In this document: positions 1 through 12,600 of the stretch, piece after piece
Numbering within the stretch: the first letter of the stretch is position 1
How the letters are laid out: every line of letters begins with the position of its first letter
Source of the DNA: Mallotus nudiflorus
Lineage: Eukaryota; Streptophyta; Magnoliopsida; Malpighiales; Euphorbiaceae
Length of the DNA stretch: 64,000 nt
Assembly (NCBI GenBank): GCA_947683625.1
Contig: CANTUR010000644.1
Span: forward strand, 1,787,501 to 1,851,500
Reading direction: 5' to 3'
Notes under the pieces: model-generated
What the model was told of the DNA's origin: nothing
What the model saw: the letters and a program-made list of their open reading frames with translations, nothing else
Database searches by the model: none
Program-made: the position numbers and the translations under genes

Positions 1-410
1 TTATAAATAATATCAAAAAATTAAAAATACTTCTTTTTTAAATTCTTAGTTGCATTAACAATGAAAAATAAAATTAATTATTATTTTAATTATTTAAAAT
101 AAATAAATAAATATATCATATATGAATAAATTCTTTTATATTTAGATAAATTCAATTAGTTTTGTCAGCATCATAATTTGTGTAAGATTTCAAATAACTT
201 AGATATTTAAAAAAAATATTTTTAATTAAGCTATTTTGTAAAAAATATGTTCACTTATTTAATTGCTCAAATATTTATTATAAAATAATATATATTCAAG
301 AAATATTTTTAAAAAATAGCCTATTTTCAATTCAATTGAGTATAAAAATTATTTAAAATATAACACAAACTATAGCATTGACAAAATTTATTGAGTTTTA
401 TCCATATAAA
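1..410 (+). repeat. Dispersed AT-rich repeat, copy 1
   Basis: Non-coding AT-rich sequence that matches 22597-23027 almost throughout by eye, with small indels. Shared landmarks are a run of short A/T words around 1-110, a TTGTCAGCA-like word near 163 and a TTGAGTTTTAT word near 391. Similarity stops near 410, where LTR-like sequence begins here and the gene-repeat flank begins in the other copy. The left end lies outside the window. Family not recognised. Confidence 0.7.
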
Positions 411-1516
411 AATGGTGGTGGTTTTTGTTGTATGCAAAATCCGCAAGCGCACGGATCGTGAATTGTAATGCAAAAGATATCGTTCCTATGAGGATTGTAT
501 ATTGAGTACTAATATCTCTACTTATGATCTTAGCTAACAAATCAATAAAGTAATTTATAAAATATAAATCTAAATCTAAAAAATTAAAATTAAGAGAAAA
601 TTAAATGATAAAAATATAGAGTTTAGATTTAGTTGCACTATTCCAATCAGATCATGAACACTTAATTATTAAATACATTGATTTCAGTTAAGGGTAATTG
701 TTCTAAAATATCTAAAGACTCTCTCGAGTTCAATTAAGCATGTCAAGATTAAAATTTAACCTACTCTCATGATTAAGAAATTAATCCTAACTCATTAAGC
801 TTCTTAACAATTATTTTATCCTCGAAGAGCTCACCTACTCTCGTGGTCGAGTGGTCTAAGTCCTATCAGTCTAAAGCTAATAAATTCTCCTAACTCTCAT
901 TGGTGAATCTACCCATAAATATGCAATCAATTGGGCCTTTAATCAAATATAAGACATGAAGAGCAACTCATAAAATTAACTGAAAATCAAATTAATAAAA
1001 CTTGTGTTTAATCAAATCATAAAATAACTACTCCTAGCCTAAACCCCAAAGGAATTTAGCTACACATACTTGTAATGAAGCAAACAAACATAATTAAAAG
1101 ATTAAAGATGTATGAAGAAATAATGAAAAAAAATCTTAAATTCTTGAACCAATTTTCTTCAATCCTAGTTTAGCTCCTTGTTTGTTGCCTCTTGAGTGTT
1201 GAATTCTTCATTTTAAATACCTCTTAGCATCCCTTTATATAGGAAAACCTAATAGGAGGTCTTTTGGCCCTTCAATTCCTCTTCCGTTCTTGCTTAGGAA
1301 AAATCTCTTTTTCTTTGACACACCCACCACACAACCGTGTTGAGTTGGTGTAATTTTAAACTTTTTGGCGTAATTTTTAGTACAATCATGCATGAGCTCG
1401 GATTTAGATTCCAGAAGGTTGTACACTTTCAAACACTGTAGTGCCTGAAACCGTGGCACTATCATGTCACGCTTTCAAAACTTCTTTAATTCAAATAGAA
1501 AGGTGCACTAGCATCA
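411..1516 (-). mobile_element. Left part of an LTR-like element split by a solo LTR
   Basis: No coding potential. Near 441-460 there is a CCGCAAGCGCACGGATCG-type motif, a word I know from unclassified LTR-like repeats of several plants. On the minus strand a TATATAAAGGG box lies around 1230-1241, as expected for an LTR promoter. Its continuation is at 4755-5110, since the gypsy solo LTR at 1517-4749 sits between two CATCA copies. Short ORFs here (for example 1235-1465, minus) have no family resemblance. Orientation is inferred only from the TATA-like box. Confidence 0.45.
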
Positions 1517-1974
1517 TATCATGACCCAAACCAAAGAGTCATGACCGATTCTAGGGAACTGCTAATTCTTTCGAATCTGGAACCTGTAGCAAGCCTTAAA
1601 TAAAAACACATGTAATAATAAATAAAAATATAGCAAAATTTAAAAATTTAATTAATATAAAAATAATTCTTTATATCATAACATAATAAAAATATATTCA
1701 TACATGATTCAAATATATTATATCTAACAAGTACAACACAATGCTAATACAACACCATAACCATTGCAACTTTTAGAAAACAAATAAGAGTTTAGATATA
1801 AAATTTATATAATCTAGCCGAGGCTGAAGAAGACCGGCGAAGGGGTTTACTATTAAGGTATAACGAAGTAGAATTTTCTAAAAAAATATTGAAAGGGGTC
1901 AAATCTCACTGAGTGATTTATTATAATATATATACATGCAACCTAAAGTCATATACAATCAAACGTCAGTATAT

Positions 1975-2052
1975 ATGGATTTCAACATCTGTATGAATTG
2001 CCTGTATATATATATGTATATACAAGAAATTCATACAAATGTTGAAATCCAT
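1975..2052. repeat. Foldback (inverted repeat) inside the Gyp1 LTR
   Basis: The left arm starts ATGGATTTCAACATCTGTAT at 1975 and the right arm ends with its near-exact reverse complement at 2052. Arms of about 35 bp differ at a few positions and meet in a TATATATATATG-rich centre near 2013. This would extrude as a cruciform or fold as a hairpin in RNA. Confidence 0.85.
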
Positions 2053-2514
2053 TTTATATAATAATAAATTCATAAAAATATTTTGGTTGAAGGATTAGAG
2101 TAGAATCCTAAATAGTTCGCAACCTCGATCATAGAACCTCACTAGCCATACAGGTGTACTTAATTCCAAAATATTTATCTTTTCCATTTTTGGACAATAG
2201 ACTGGCCCCGAGATACTAAGCCAACCAAGCTCCTATATTCTCACTGTCGGTGTGACTAGCCTCAATACATTAGGTCAACTGAGCTCTTGCAATCACACCA
2301 CTATCTCACTGTAAATCTCATTTAATCAAATAAATCAAGTCTCACATCAAACAATCTCATGATGTCAACCCTAAAGTCTAATGCACGGGTATGTACACAG
2401 TCCTAGTGCAATCTACTAGGTAGCACGTTCTACTGCTATCATTCAAATAAATTTTAATATTATTAAAAATAATAAAATGCATAATTTAAACGTGATAGCA
2501 TCCATTTTAAAGAA

Positions 2515-2690
2515 ATATACCAATTATATACCAAACATATACATAATATATACAAAATATATACCAAACATATATTGAATATATACCAAGGATATATCAA
2601 AATATATACCAAAGACATATCACATATATATTAAACATATACCAAATATATACAAAAAATAAACAAAATATATATCAAACATTTAATCAA
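2515..2690. repeat. Degenerate AT-rich minisatellite in the Gyp1 LTR
   Basis: Repeated words of the form ATATACCAAACATATA, with units of roughly 17-25 bp that vary in length (ACCAAACATATAC, ACCAAGGATATATC, ACCAAAGACATATC, ACCAAATATATAC). No coding signal. Confidence 0.65.
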
Positions 2691-2849
2691 ATAAATCATT
2701 TTTAAATACATTATAAAAATTATGGATACTCACAAATATGTATTCTACATGCAATGCATATATAAGATAATAACTCACAGTTGTGTGCTCCTCTAAACAA
2801 AGTAGATTGATCTTATTTGATAGCCCTTAGTCTTAGCGCAACTATAATA

Positions 2850-2850
<1 letters not shown>

Positions 2851-2907
<57 letters not shown>
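2851..2907. repeat. (AAT)n microsatellite
   Basis: About 19 perfect AAT triplets. The equivalent part of the Gyp2 LTR carries a similar (AAT)n at 17700-17757, but on the other side of its (TA)n tract. Confidence 0.95.
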
Positions 2908-4304
2908 TCATAATAAATTATTAACTTTATACTTCTAGAATTTCTAAAGAAAGACTCGATATAGGACATAGCTCGACCAAAAATTAAAACTCAAGATCGA
3001 CCCGATGTCACATTTTACGAGAATTCTATCAAAAATTTGATAGAGTCTCCTTTGTAAAATAGATGTCTCTCTACTAAAAGTAGAGTCAATCCTGCAAGCA
3101 AACACCCTTCATTGATAACACAAAGCACAACTTCTCGGGTTGGGCCTCCGACTACGCAATTTGCCCAACCGATAACCAAAATACACAAAAATAAATAATT
3201 TAATAATAAATGTTAAAAAATAACAAAAATCCATAAAAATCAAAAAAATACCACAATTCAAGTTATTTAAATAATAAAAACCTTAAAGCTAATTATTTCA
3301 AATTAGTTAATAAAATCTCAAATAAATTATATAATATTAATAACAATCCATTTTTTTAATATTCAAAATCAAACAGTAAAATTAAAAAATAATTATTTAA
3401 ATTTTTTTAATATGTAATAAAAATAGTTAAAACTTCATTTAATCAAAATAATAATAATAAAATTGTTATTTGAATATATTTCCGGAAATTATTATTAATT
3501 GGTTAAAAATAGTAAATAATTCGTAAAAATTATTTTAATACTATTTATTATTCCAAAATTATTCAAAATATACTAACTAACAATAATTTCAATTAAAACA
3601 CCAAATTTACTAATTTATATAAAATTTTCCAAAAAATTAAATTTTTACATAAAATTTTCAAAATTTGTAACTAAAAATAAAAAATTGATCTCACCAAAAT
3701 TTATTCGCAAACTATCATCCAAATAATTTATATAATTTATTAAAAATATAAAAAATTTTCGGCGAGGGTCACCGGAACAATGACTCACCGAAAAACCAAA
3801 ACTCAAATAATTCTAGAAATTCTAAAAATCATACAAAAAATATATTTAGTAGTTCAAGCTTCCCACATCAACATTTGCAAAGACATTAAGCATGGATAAT
3901 ACAAATTCAAGCTCAAAAAATTCAAAAACCAAAGTTGAAATAAAGTAAAACTTGAAGATAAATCCATTACCGAACATTTCTAACTCAAGATAACTGAAGA
4001 ATGAGCTTTCCCGAACTGAGAGGAGTTGATAGAGTCCATAATCATGAGCTAACTCTATCGGAATCATCACTGACATCGCTACTGCTGTTGTTGCTATCCG
4101 ACAAAATCCAGCAAGGAAGAGGGGCTCTGACGATGGCGAAAGGAAGAAGGGAAGAAGAGGAGATTATGGCGAGGCAATGGTGACGGTGTGGTGGTGACTT
4201 GTGGCTCAAGTGGTGTGGGTGGTGCTACATTTTCGTAAGAAGAAAGAAGAATAAAATAAAGGGGAAGGAAAGAGAGAGGGGAGAGGAAAGAGAGGAAAGA
4301 AAGG

Positions 4305-4306
<2 letters not shown>

Positions 4307-4380
<74 letters not shown>

Positions 4381-4398
4381 TTATTTATTTATTTATTA
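4307..4398. repeat. (AT)n plus (TTTA)n compound microsatellite
   Basis: A pure (AT)35 tract (4307-4376) followed by TTTA/TATT repeats to 4398. It lies in the 5' part of the Gyp1 LTR (read on minus), where the other gypsy LTRs also carry A/T microsatellites. Open frames translating to IYIYIY here are artefacts of the repeat. Confidence 0.95.
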
Positions 4399-4754
4399 AA
4401 GAGAAAAAGACAAAACACTATATATAAAAATAATATTTTTAATTTAAATATTTTTACTTTCTAATTAAATTCCCCACAAATTTTAAAATAATATAAATAC
4501 ACTAAATTTACACTATTCATAATTTAATAAAAATAATAATATTATTAAATAAATAAATAATATTTAATAATGAACAAACTTTTAAATCTCAATTTAATAT
4601 CAAACCATAATAAAATAAAATAAACACCAACACTAGAATTAAATTAAATCACACAAATAATTATAATATATAAAAATTTTAAAATATTATTAACACTGCA
4701 TAACTCAATATTAATTTAATAATTTATAAAAAAATATCGGGTTATAACACATCA

Positions 4755-5110
4755 ACACACCCATGTTGCACCTGTGTGACATGAAACTTGCATTTCAGTA
4801 GATTGCACAGGCAACGACACACGTGTGTGCCAAACCGTGTTGCCTTTAACATGATCTTCTCATGCAAATCCTTTATTTCTTTGGAATCCTTAACTAGTTT
4901 CCTAAGGAAAAAAGAGAATATTTATTAACACTTGAGTAAAAATCCTAATTTGACTAAAATTAAATCACAAACAATAAAATCCTAAATAAGACTCTAAAAT
5001 AAAAATATTTCCTAATTAACCTAAAATCTACCCAATTAACATTATTTCTTAATTCAAAATTCATTAAAATTCATCTCATAAATATGCAAATATTACATAC
5101 ATCAGTTTTG
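4755..5110 (-). mobile_element. Right part of the LTR-like element begun at 411
   Basis: Continues the element interrupted by Gyp1. It contains words such as ACACACCCATGTTGCACCTG and GACACACGTGTGTGCC (4755-4850), a CACACGxxGTGTG style common in plant LTR U3 regions. A similar style recurs at 49750-49900. No ORF of note. The right boundary (about 5110) is approximate. The next 115 bases (5110-5224) hold purine-rich sequence with nothing recognisable. Confidence 0.4.
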
Positions 5111-5224
5111 AAAGAGGTGTTGATGAAAGAGGATGAAGAAGGAAGAAGGTGTAGTTGATGGCATGGCAAGGAGGTGTGAGTTGGTTGCATACATGTCTCA
5201 AATTGGTAGGTTTAAATGACACAT

Positions 5225-6435
5225 AAGCACATTATTTTTTATTTAACGGAGAAGGACTAATGAGTAAGAATTTAAAAACTAATAGGACTCAATTAAAAAA
5301 AATGGTTCTAGAGCTTGATTGTAATTTTTGAAAAGTTATAAGATTTGTGGGGTCATTATCCCTTATAATTATAAGAAATAAAAATCTATAAATGAAAATA
5401 ATAAATAGAATATAAATTGTCATGAAATATAGATAACCAATAGTGTGAATAAAAATTTTATTTCATTATTATTTTTTTAATTTTTTATTATAAAATGTTA
5501 AACATTTTTTAAAAAAAAAAGTTAAAAATAAAATGTCATATGTCAAAATTTGTCCTAAATGTCAAAATTTATATTTTTAATTTCTATATTTTATATAGGC
5601 ATCTAATTTTTCTTTCACCCATCACATTAAATTACAGTTCAATACAAATGTATTGATCCTATGAAGAATTTAATTGAATTTTGAAATTTTGTATTACAAA
5701 CAAAGAAAAAATCTCAAAACTAATAGCTAATCAAAGTAACTCGATGTTTTGTTTGGCAAATTGTATTATGGACCATTGTTCATATTGTAATATGAACCAG
5801 GTGTTCATCACACATGTGAGTACACACGTTTTTTTTTGTATATATATATAACTCTTAAGCACTTTGTCTTGCTTTTGGTGATTGTGAATATTGTGATGAT
5901 AAGTATTCCTTTTTTTTTTGGTTGGTTGTTTTAACTATGTATATAATTATCTGATGTTCGCAAACATTAGCTATGTCGATAGGTAAGCACATCATTCTAT
6001 TTCATGGTGGAAAGCTACAACTTTTTAATAATTCTTTTTTCACAACATAATATATATTTATAGTTGTTTTGATTGAGTCTCTTATTTTGGTGATGGATGC
6101 ATTTCATGTATATATATATAGGTTTCAAAGACCTTGGTCTCGATGGAATTTTAATGTATTCTGAGCATATGCTACCTGAGGTTCAAGAAAAGGATTTTCA
6201 TAAAGGTTCTTTGGTATACGTTGCATAATTGATTCATCTTTTATATCCTCTTCTCTTGCTGGCATTTGATGCGAAGACAAAGTAGCAACAACATTAGCTA
6301 ATTAATAAGAATAAGATCTTTCTCCCTATTAAGCACTGTAAAAATTAGAAGAAAATTTTTATGGTGAAACTCATTGCATTTAATTTTCCAATTTGTCAAA
6401 TCACTAACTAAAAATTATTCTAACTAAAAACTTTG
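5225..6435 (+). repeat. Duplicated 1.2-kb non-coding segment, intact copy
   Basis: This segment recurs in order at 8930-9513, 14267-14656 and 17862-18112, so it is the uninterrupted copy. It shows the state before Cop2 and Gyp2 inserted: CCAGGTGTTCATCACACATG near 5797 and CCTGAGGTTCAAGAAAAGG near 6176. Its first 0.55 kb also resembles spacers of the coiled-coil gene repeats (20230-20480, 24640-24960, 25690-26005). No coding sequence seen. A (TA) tract lies at 5840-5850. Confidence 0.85.
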
Positions 6436-6705
6436 ATAACTGAAATTTTGTTATATATATATATATATATATATATTATGGCTAATCTAACTAACAAGAT
6501 AAGAGAGTCTAAAATAATGAACTTCTGTTATAACCAAATGATCAGCTTGGATTAACTGCTTTGACCAATGATTGAGTTGAGCTTAAATTTATCTAACCAC
6601 CCAAATATATTCTTCTTTGATAAGAGAAAAGATTACTTACAACCTTATAACTCCTACCAACCTTATCACTCCAAAGTAATCTCAGATGAGCGGGTGCTGT
6701 TAATA
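6436..6705 (-). mobile_element. Probable 3' LTR remnant of Cop1
   Basis: It lies directly downstream (minus strand) of the Cop1 RNase H end and a short purine run (GGGAGAT, about 6699-6705), then reads ATTAACAGCACCCGCTCAT on minus, as expected of a polypurine tract followed by an LTR. An (AT)11 tract is at 6454-6476. No second LTR copy is present to define its ends, so the boundaries are guesses. Confidence 0.45.
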
Positions 6706-8925
6706 TCTCCCTACAAACAAGGCTGAGGTTGGAGGCGAAGTTTGGGACGATGGAGAGCAAGAGTAGCTTTAGACATAGGTTTAGTAAAGATGTCAGCTAC
6801 CTGAGATGAAGTAGGAATATACTGAGAGAAAACTAAGTGCAGCCTTTTCACGGACAAAGTGATAATCAAGCTCAATGTGCTTGCTTCTTGCATGAAAAAT
6901 GGGATCGACAATCATATGTAAAGCACTGATATTTTCATAGAACAATACTGGAGTGTGAGGTTGTGGAACATGAAGATCTTTCAAAACATAAGTTAACCAG
7001 TTAACTTAGTCGTAGTGTATGCCATTGCTTGATACTCCACTTCAGTGCTAGAGCGAGAAATAATATATTACTTCTTGGCACACCAGGAGATTGGATTTCG
7101 ATAAAGAAAAGTGCAATAACCTATTGTAGAATGATGAGTTATAGGACAGCTAGCCTAATTTGAATCTGAAAAAGCACAAAGATTAAGAGTAGTGTTTGAA
7201 GTAAGGTTCAGACCAAAAGTAATTGTTCCTTTGATATAACGCAGAATGTGTTTAGCCATCTTAAGATGAGAGTGAGTGGGAGAGTGCATAAATTGAGAGA
7301 TAAAGTTGACATTGGAGGCTAAGTTAGGTCGAGTCAAGGTAAGGTACTGTAAAGCACCAACAATGGCATGATATGAAGTCGAATCTTCAAGGGGAGTTTA
7401 ATTGTGAAGGCCTTTCATCTTAGCTTCAAGTGGTGTGCTCATAGGCTTGCAATCGACCATTTCTACTTGTTCAAGAATGGTAAGGGCATAGTGAGATTGG
7501 GACAAATGCAAGCCATCTAGAGTTGTAGTGACCTCGATTCCAAGAAAGTGATGGAGCGGACCAAGATCTTTCATGGCAAACTCTGTATACAGCAACTAAA
7601 TAAAGAAGGAAAGTAGTTGGGAATCTGAACCTGTGAGAAGCATATCATCAACGTATAATAAGAGAATAAGTGAGCCAGATGAGCAATGAAAAACAAATAA
7701 GGATGGAGTTGCAAGACTATAAAGAAAACCATATTTTAAAAGAAAGGTACTAAAGTGATCAAACTAGGCATGAGGTGCTTGTTTCAAACCGTAAAGTGCC
7801 TGTTGAAGTTTGCAAACATGATTGGGAAACTTTGGACCAACCATGCTTGGAGGCTGTTCTATATAAATATCCTTAGTAAAGACACCATGAAGGAAAGCAT
7901 TTTTAACATCAAGTTGCCAAATGTCCCAATGACGAACGAGAGCAAGACTGAGTATAAGACGAATGATGCCAAACTTTATGACAAGTGAAAATGTATCAGT
8001 GTAATCAACACCATCAATTTAGTGATATCCCTTGGCAATAAGGCGTGCCTTCAGTCGATCAAGAGAACCTCCAAGCTTCAAATTTGGTTTGAGAACCCAT
8101 TTGCATCCTATAACATGCATTGAGGAGTCACGTGGTACTAGTCTTCAAGCCTAATTTTAATGAAGAGCTTGCATTTCTTCTTCTATGGCATATTTCCAAC
8201 CATTATGCTGAAGAGCTAATTTTATGGATTTGGGAATTTGAGGAATGTCGAAACCAGTGGCCAAGAGTGCATATTTAGGATTGGGTTTGTAGATTCCATC
8301 TTGTTAGCGAGTGACCATGGAGTGATGATGATATGGGACAAAAAACGCTGACAAGGTTTCTTCGATTGAATTGTCAAGGTCAGCAGAAGATAATATAAGT
8401 GGATCAGGGCAAGCTAGAATGGAAGATTCAATGGTGGTCGTTGGATGAGAGGATGATGTATCAGTCGTATCACTACTGATGAGAACTTGATCTTGTACTG
8501 TTTCGCGTTGCTCATGTGTGGAGTCAGAGGTGGACGTTACAAAGGATGGTGTTGTATTTGTGATAGTTTCAAATATGGTAGATTGCTTCAATGGATATAG
8601 TAGAAGAGAAGGATCGGTGGTCATGGAATCCTATAAATACGAGTTAGTATTAGTAAAAGGAAGAACAGTCCAGGAGTCAAAAATACTTATCCAATTCGTA
8701 TTTAAAGAAGTGATTGTATCAGTAGCATGTTTCTTGAATGGAAATTCTCATTCATCAAATACTACATGCCTGGAAACAATAATTTTCTGTGTAGATGGGT
8801 GAAAACATTTATAACCTTTATATTGATCACTATAGCCAATGAAGACACATGGAATAGTTTTTGGATCAAATTTATTGGTGCGAGTATCCCATGTGTATGA
8901 TACATAAACACACATTCTGTTTGAT
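6706..8925 (-). pseudogene. Cop1: truncated Ty1/copia pol (integrase C-term, RT, RNase H)
   Basis: A fragment of a copia polyprotein read on the minus strand, broken by stops and frameshifts. In order: integrase C-terminal region (about 8750-8925, FDPKTIPCVFIGYS and YKCFHPSTQKIIVSRHVVF); a Ser/Thr-rich linker (8304-8624); the reverse transcriptase (about 7340-8250), including MKDLGPLHHFLGIEV at 7530-7580; and RNase H (6711-7337) with ARSKHIELDYHFVREK and the terminal VADIFTKPMS. The 5' LTR, gag, protease and integrase core are absent: it stops abruptly near 8925 against the second copy of the duplicated segment. Family assignment is secure; the element cannot be active. Confidence 0.9.
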
Positions 8926-8929
8926 TTAA

Positions 8930-9513
8930 TAGAGGACTAATGAGTAAGAATTTGAAAACTAATAGGACTCAATTAAAAAAATGGTTCTAGAACTTGATTG
9001 TAATTTTTGAAAAGTTATAAGACTTGTGAAGTTGTTATCCCTTATAATTATAAGAAATAAAAATCTAGAAAAGAAAATAATAAATAAAATATAAATTGTC
9101 ACAAAATATACATAACCAATAATGCATGGCATGAATAAAAAATTTTATTTTATTATTAATTTTTTATTTTTTATTATAAAATGTTAAACACTTTTTACAA
9201 AAAGTTAAAAATAAAAGGTTCATATGTTAAAATTTATCATAAATGGAAAAATTTATATTTTTAATTTTATATTTTCTATAGGCATCTAATCTCTCTTTCA
9301 CCCATCACATTAAATTACAGTTCAATATAAATGTATTGATCCTATGAAGAATTTAAAAGAATTTAAAAGAATTTTATTTTATTTTGAAATTATGTATTAC
9401 AAACAAAGAAAAAATCTCAAAACTAATAGCTAATCATAGTAACTCGATATGTTGTTTGTCAAATTATATTATCGACCCTTGTCCATATTGTAATATGGAC
9501 CAGAGGTCCATAA
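8930..9513 (+). repeat. Duplicated segment, second copy, part 1
   Basis: Matches 5245-5800 (GGACTAATGAGTAAGAATTT at 8934 and onward) with scattered differences. It is cut at 9513 by the 3' LTR of Cop2 and resumes at 14267. Confidence 0.85.
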
Positions 9514-9667
9514 TGGAAATGCTAATGGTATGAAAGGGTTTTCATGTATTGATATGTGAAAGATTACAATTATATATAGAATCTATGGTGAAGAGATAGA
9601 GCTATATCATAACTCTAACTAGATGATAAATAAAATAGAAACTAATACATATATGATACATACTACA
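9514..9667 (-). repeat. Cop2 3' LTR
   Basis: Matches 14111-14266 over its whole length with several substitutions and small indels. On the minus strand it is preceded by a purine-rich tract (GTGGGGGATTA, 9668-9679), the expected polypurine tract. Confidence 0.88.
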
Positions 9668-9673
9668 ATAATC

Positions 9674-12600
9674 CCCCACAAGCCGATGGGTGACCAGGAA
9701 GAAGGCAAAGCTTGGACTTGAGAAAAGCAAATGGTCGAGAACCCAACGACTTGGTAAAAATGTACCATATTTGATTAGCATAAGAAAGAAACTAAACCTG
9801 AATAGTGCCTTGGACAATTTGCTCATGAACAAAATAATAATCTAATTCTATGTGTTTAGTACGAGCATTAAAAACCAAATTTAATGTAAGATAGACAGCT
9901 CCCACATTGTCATCCCATAAAATAGATGGACACACACATGGAACACCAAGCTCACGTAATAAAGATTGAATCCATAACAACTTAGTTGTGGCATTATCAA
10001 GAGCTTTGTATTCACTCTCTGTGGAAGACTAAGCAATTGTACATTTTTTTAGCATTCCAAAAGATTAAAGATTTGCCTAAGTAAATAGCATAACCACTTG
10101 TGGATCATCTATCATTAGGACATCCACCCTAATCACTATCTGAAAAATATTATAATTGAAATGTAGAATTATGAGTAAAGAATAATGAATCATCCAAGCT
10201 ATGTTTCATATACCGAAGTAACCTCTTTACTATTGTGTAATGAATGTTAGTAGGTGAATGCATAAATTGACAAAGATGATTTACAGTAAAAGCAATGTCA
10301 GGTCATGTCATAGTAGCATATTATAATACCCCAACAACCTATCGATATTCATCTCCATTTTGCATTGGATGGCCAATTGCTTTAGTGAGAGGTGGAGTAG
10401 TGGCCATTGGTGTGAGACATGATTTTGCATTGTCCATCCTTGTCTTGACTAAAAGATTATACAAATATTTTCATTGATGGAAGGAAATTCCATTTGAGTG
10501 GTAAACAACTTCAATGCCAAAAAAGTAGTGTAAAGGAGCAACATCATAAACCAAAAATTCTGATTATAAGGATTGTATAAAATTTTCAATTAAAGATGGA
10601 GAAGAGCCTGTGATAATGATATCATTCACATATATTAAGACATAAAAAGAAGAAGTACCTTATTGGAGAATGAAAAGAGAGGTGTCAGTTTTATATGCCT
10701 TGAACCTAAAGTTGATAAAAAAATTCACTTAGACGAGTGAACCAAGTACCATGTTTTAAACCATAAAGAGAATGTTTGAGTAAACAAGTATGATTCGGTT
10801 TGGTTTAATCCATAGATCCTTAGGGTTAAGACATGTAGACCTCTTCTTCTAAAAATCCATAGAGGAAGGCATTGGAAATGTCCAATTGCTTGATTTTTCA
10901 CTTTTGCATGGCTACTAAAGCAATGATAGTCCAAATGGTGGTAGCCTTCATTACCATACTAAAATTTTCTATATAATCTACTCTGGACTATTGAATGAAC
11001 CCCTGAGCAACCAAGTGAGCTTTAATCCTTAGGGTTTAGACATGTAGACCTCTTCATCTAAAAAACCATAGAGGAAGGCATTGGAAATGTCTAATTACTT
11101 GATTTTACACTTTTGCATGGTTGCTAAAGTAATAATAGTCCGAATGGTGGCAGCCTTCACTACTAGACTAAAAGTTTCTATGTAATAAACTAAAGACTGT
11201 TAAGTGAACCCTTGAGAAACCAAGCAAGCTTTAAACTTGGAAATTGAGCCATCTGAATTTTTTTAACATGATAAATCCATTAATTGCCCACAACATTCTT
11301 ACTTGGTGGTCTTAGTACTAAAACCCATGTTCAGTTTTAAAGTAAAGCTATAATCTCATGGTTGTTCGACAATGGTTATGTTTATGAGCTTGGGTAAACG
11401 AGGTGGGTGCAAGGGAGAGGGATTCAAAAGAAGGAGAATTTGGTACAATTGCAAGGTTGGCATGCGTCAGGTTATGGTGCTAAGACGTAATTTCATATGA
11501 TGAGAACACTGTGAGTGAGGGGAAGAAGTTGGATTTATGAAAGTGGAAGGATTAGGTGACGAGGAATTGATGTCAGGAGAAGAAGATAAATCAAGTTTTA
11601 ATCCTGGTGATTCATCAGGACTAGGAGATAAGGAGAAGATATGTGATTGAGTTGTAGAAGGTGGTGTTTTGGTTGAATGAGGAGATAAAGGTGATTGGGT
11701 TAAGGATCGAGAAGAAATATGTTAAGAAGATAAAGTTGAAGAAGAATAAGGAACAAGAGATAATGAAGGAGAATTACCTAACGAGAATGAAGTAGCATGG
11801 CCTATAGAGCACTTGTAGCCAAGGTGTTTTATCTGAAGTGGAAGGCTAGGTGGTAGGACTGTCCATGTATGAAAAAAGAAAAATAGTTTCATTAAATTAC
11901 ACATGACGTGCAATGTAAATCTTGCCATTTTTTGAGTCTAGACATTTATGGCCATAATGAGTGGTTAATGGTCCTAGATAAACACATTTGGTTGTGTGAA
12001 AATCAAATTTGTAAGAGTTATAAGGTCTAAGCAATAGAAAAATGGAGCCATAAAAAATCTTTAGTGAATCATACTTTGACATTTTTCCAAATAAAAAGAA
12101 AAAAGGTGATTGACCATTATGAATTTTAGTTTATAAACTATTGATTAAAGAAATGGTTGTGTCAAATACATAAGGCCAATATTTAAAAGGTGTTTTGCTA
12201 TGTGCCAATAATGTAAGACTTGTGTCAACCACATGATGAATTTTATGCTCAACAATGCCATTCTGCTAATGTGTATATGGATATGTAATACGGTGAATGA
12301 TTCCTTTAATTTGAAATTATTTATTTAATTTTTGGTATTCACCTCCCTAGTCAGAGTGAAAAGCTTTAATTGAAGCATGAAATTGATTTAATATAAGTGC
12401 TTGAAAGTTGAGAAAAATATCATAAACATCACTTTTATTTTTCATAAAATAGATCCAAGTAAACCTATTAAAATCATCAATGAAAAAAAATATATTTAAA
12501 GCTTACATTTGATAAAACTAGAGAGGGACCCTAAACATCATAGTTGACTTGCAAAAGGTTTTGTACTTTTATGATCAACAAAAGCTAAAGGAAGTTTTGC

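Larger units (their letters stand above)
1517..4749 (-). mobile_element. Gyp1: Ty3/gypsy solo LTR (3.23 kb), TSD CATCA
   Basis: Read on the minus strand this starts TGTTATAACCCG and ends near GGTCATGA, the same termini as the other gypsy LTRs here (TGTAATAACCC at the start, GGGTTCGGGTCGTGACA at the end). It is flanked by a perfect 5-bp duplication, CATCA at 1512-1516 and 4750-4754. No primer-binding site, pol or second LTR adjoins it, so it is a solo LTR left by LTR-LTR recombination. It contains a foldback (1975-2052), an AT minisatellite (2515-2690), (AAT)n (2851-2907) and (AT)n (4307-4376). A GC-richer patch around 4020-4200 is LTR sequence, not a gene. Confidence 0.88.

Noticed and set aside
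1235..1465. 76-codon minus-strand ORF before Gyp1
   Set aside because: Lies in LTR-like non-coding sequence. No domain, and nothing similar in the related region at 49346-49928.
4199..4399. 66-codon ORF ending in repeated Ile-Tyr
   Set aside because: It is translation of the (AT)n microsatellite within a gypsy LTR. The same applies to frames at 49001-49261, 49293-49475, 57979-58226 and 51237-51576.
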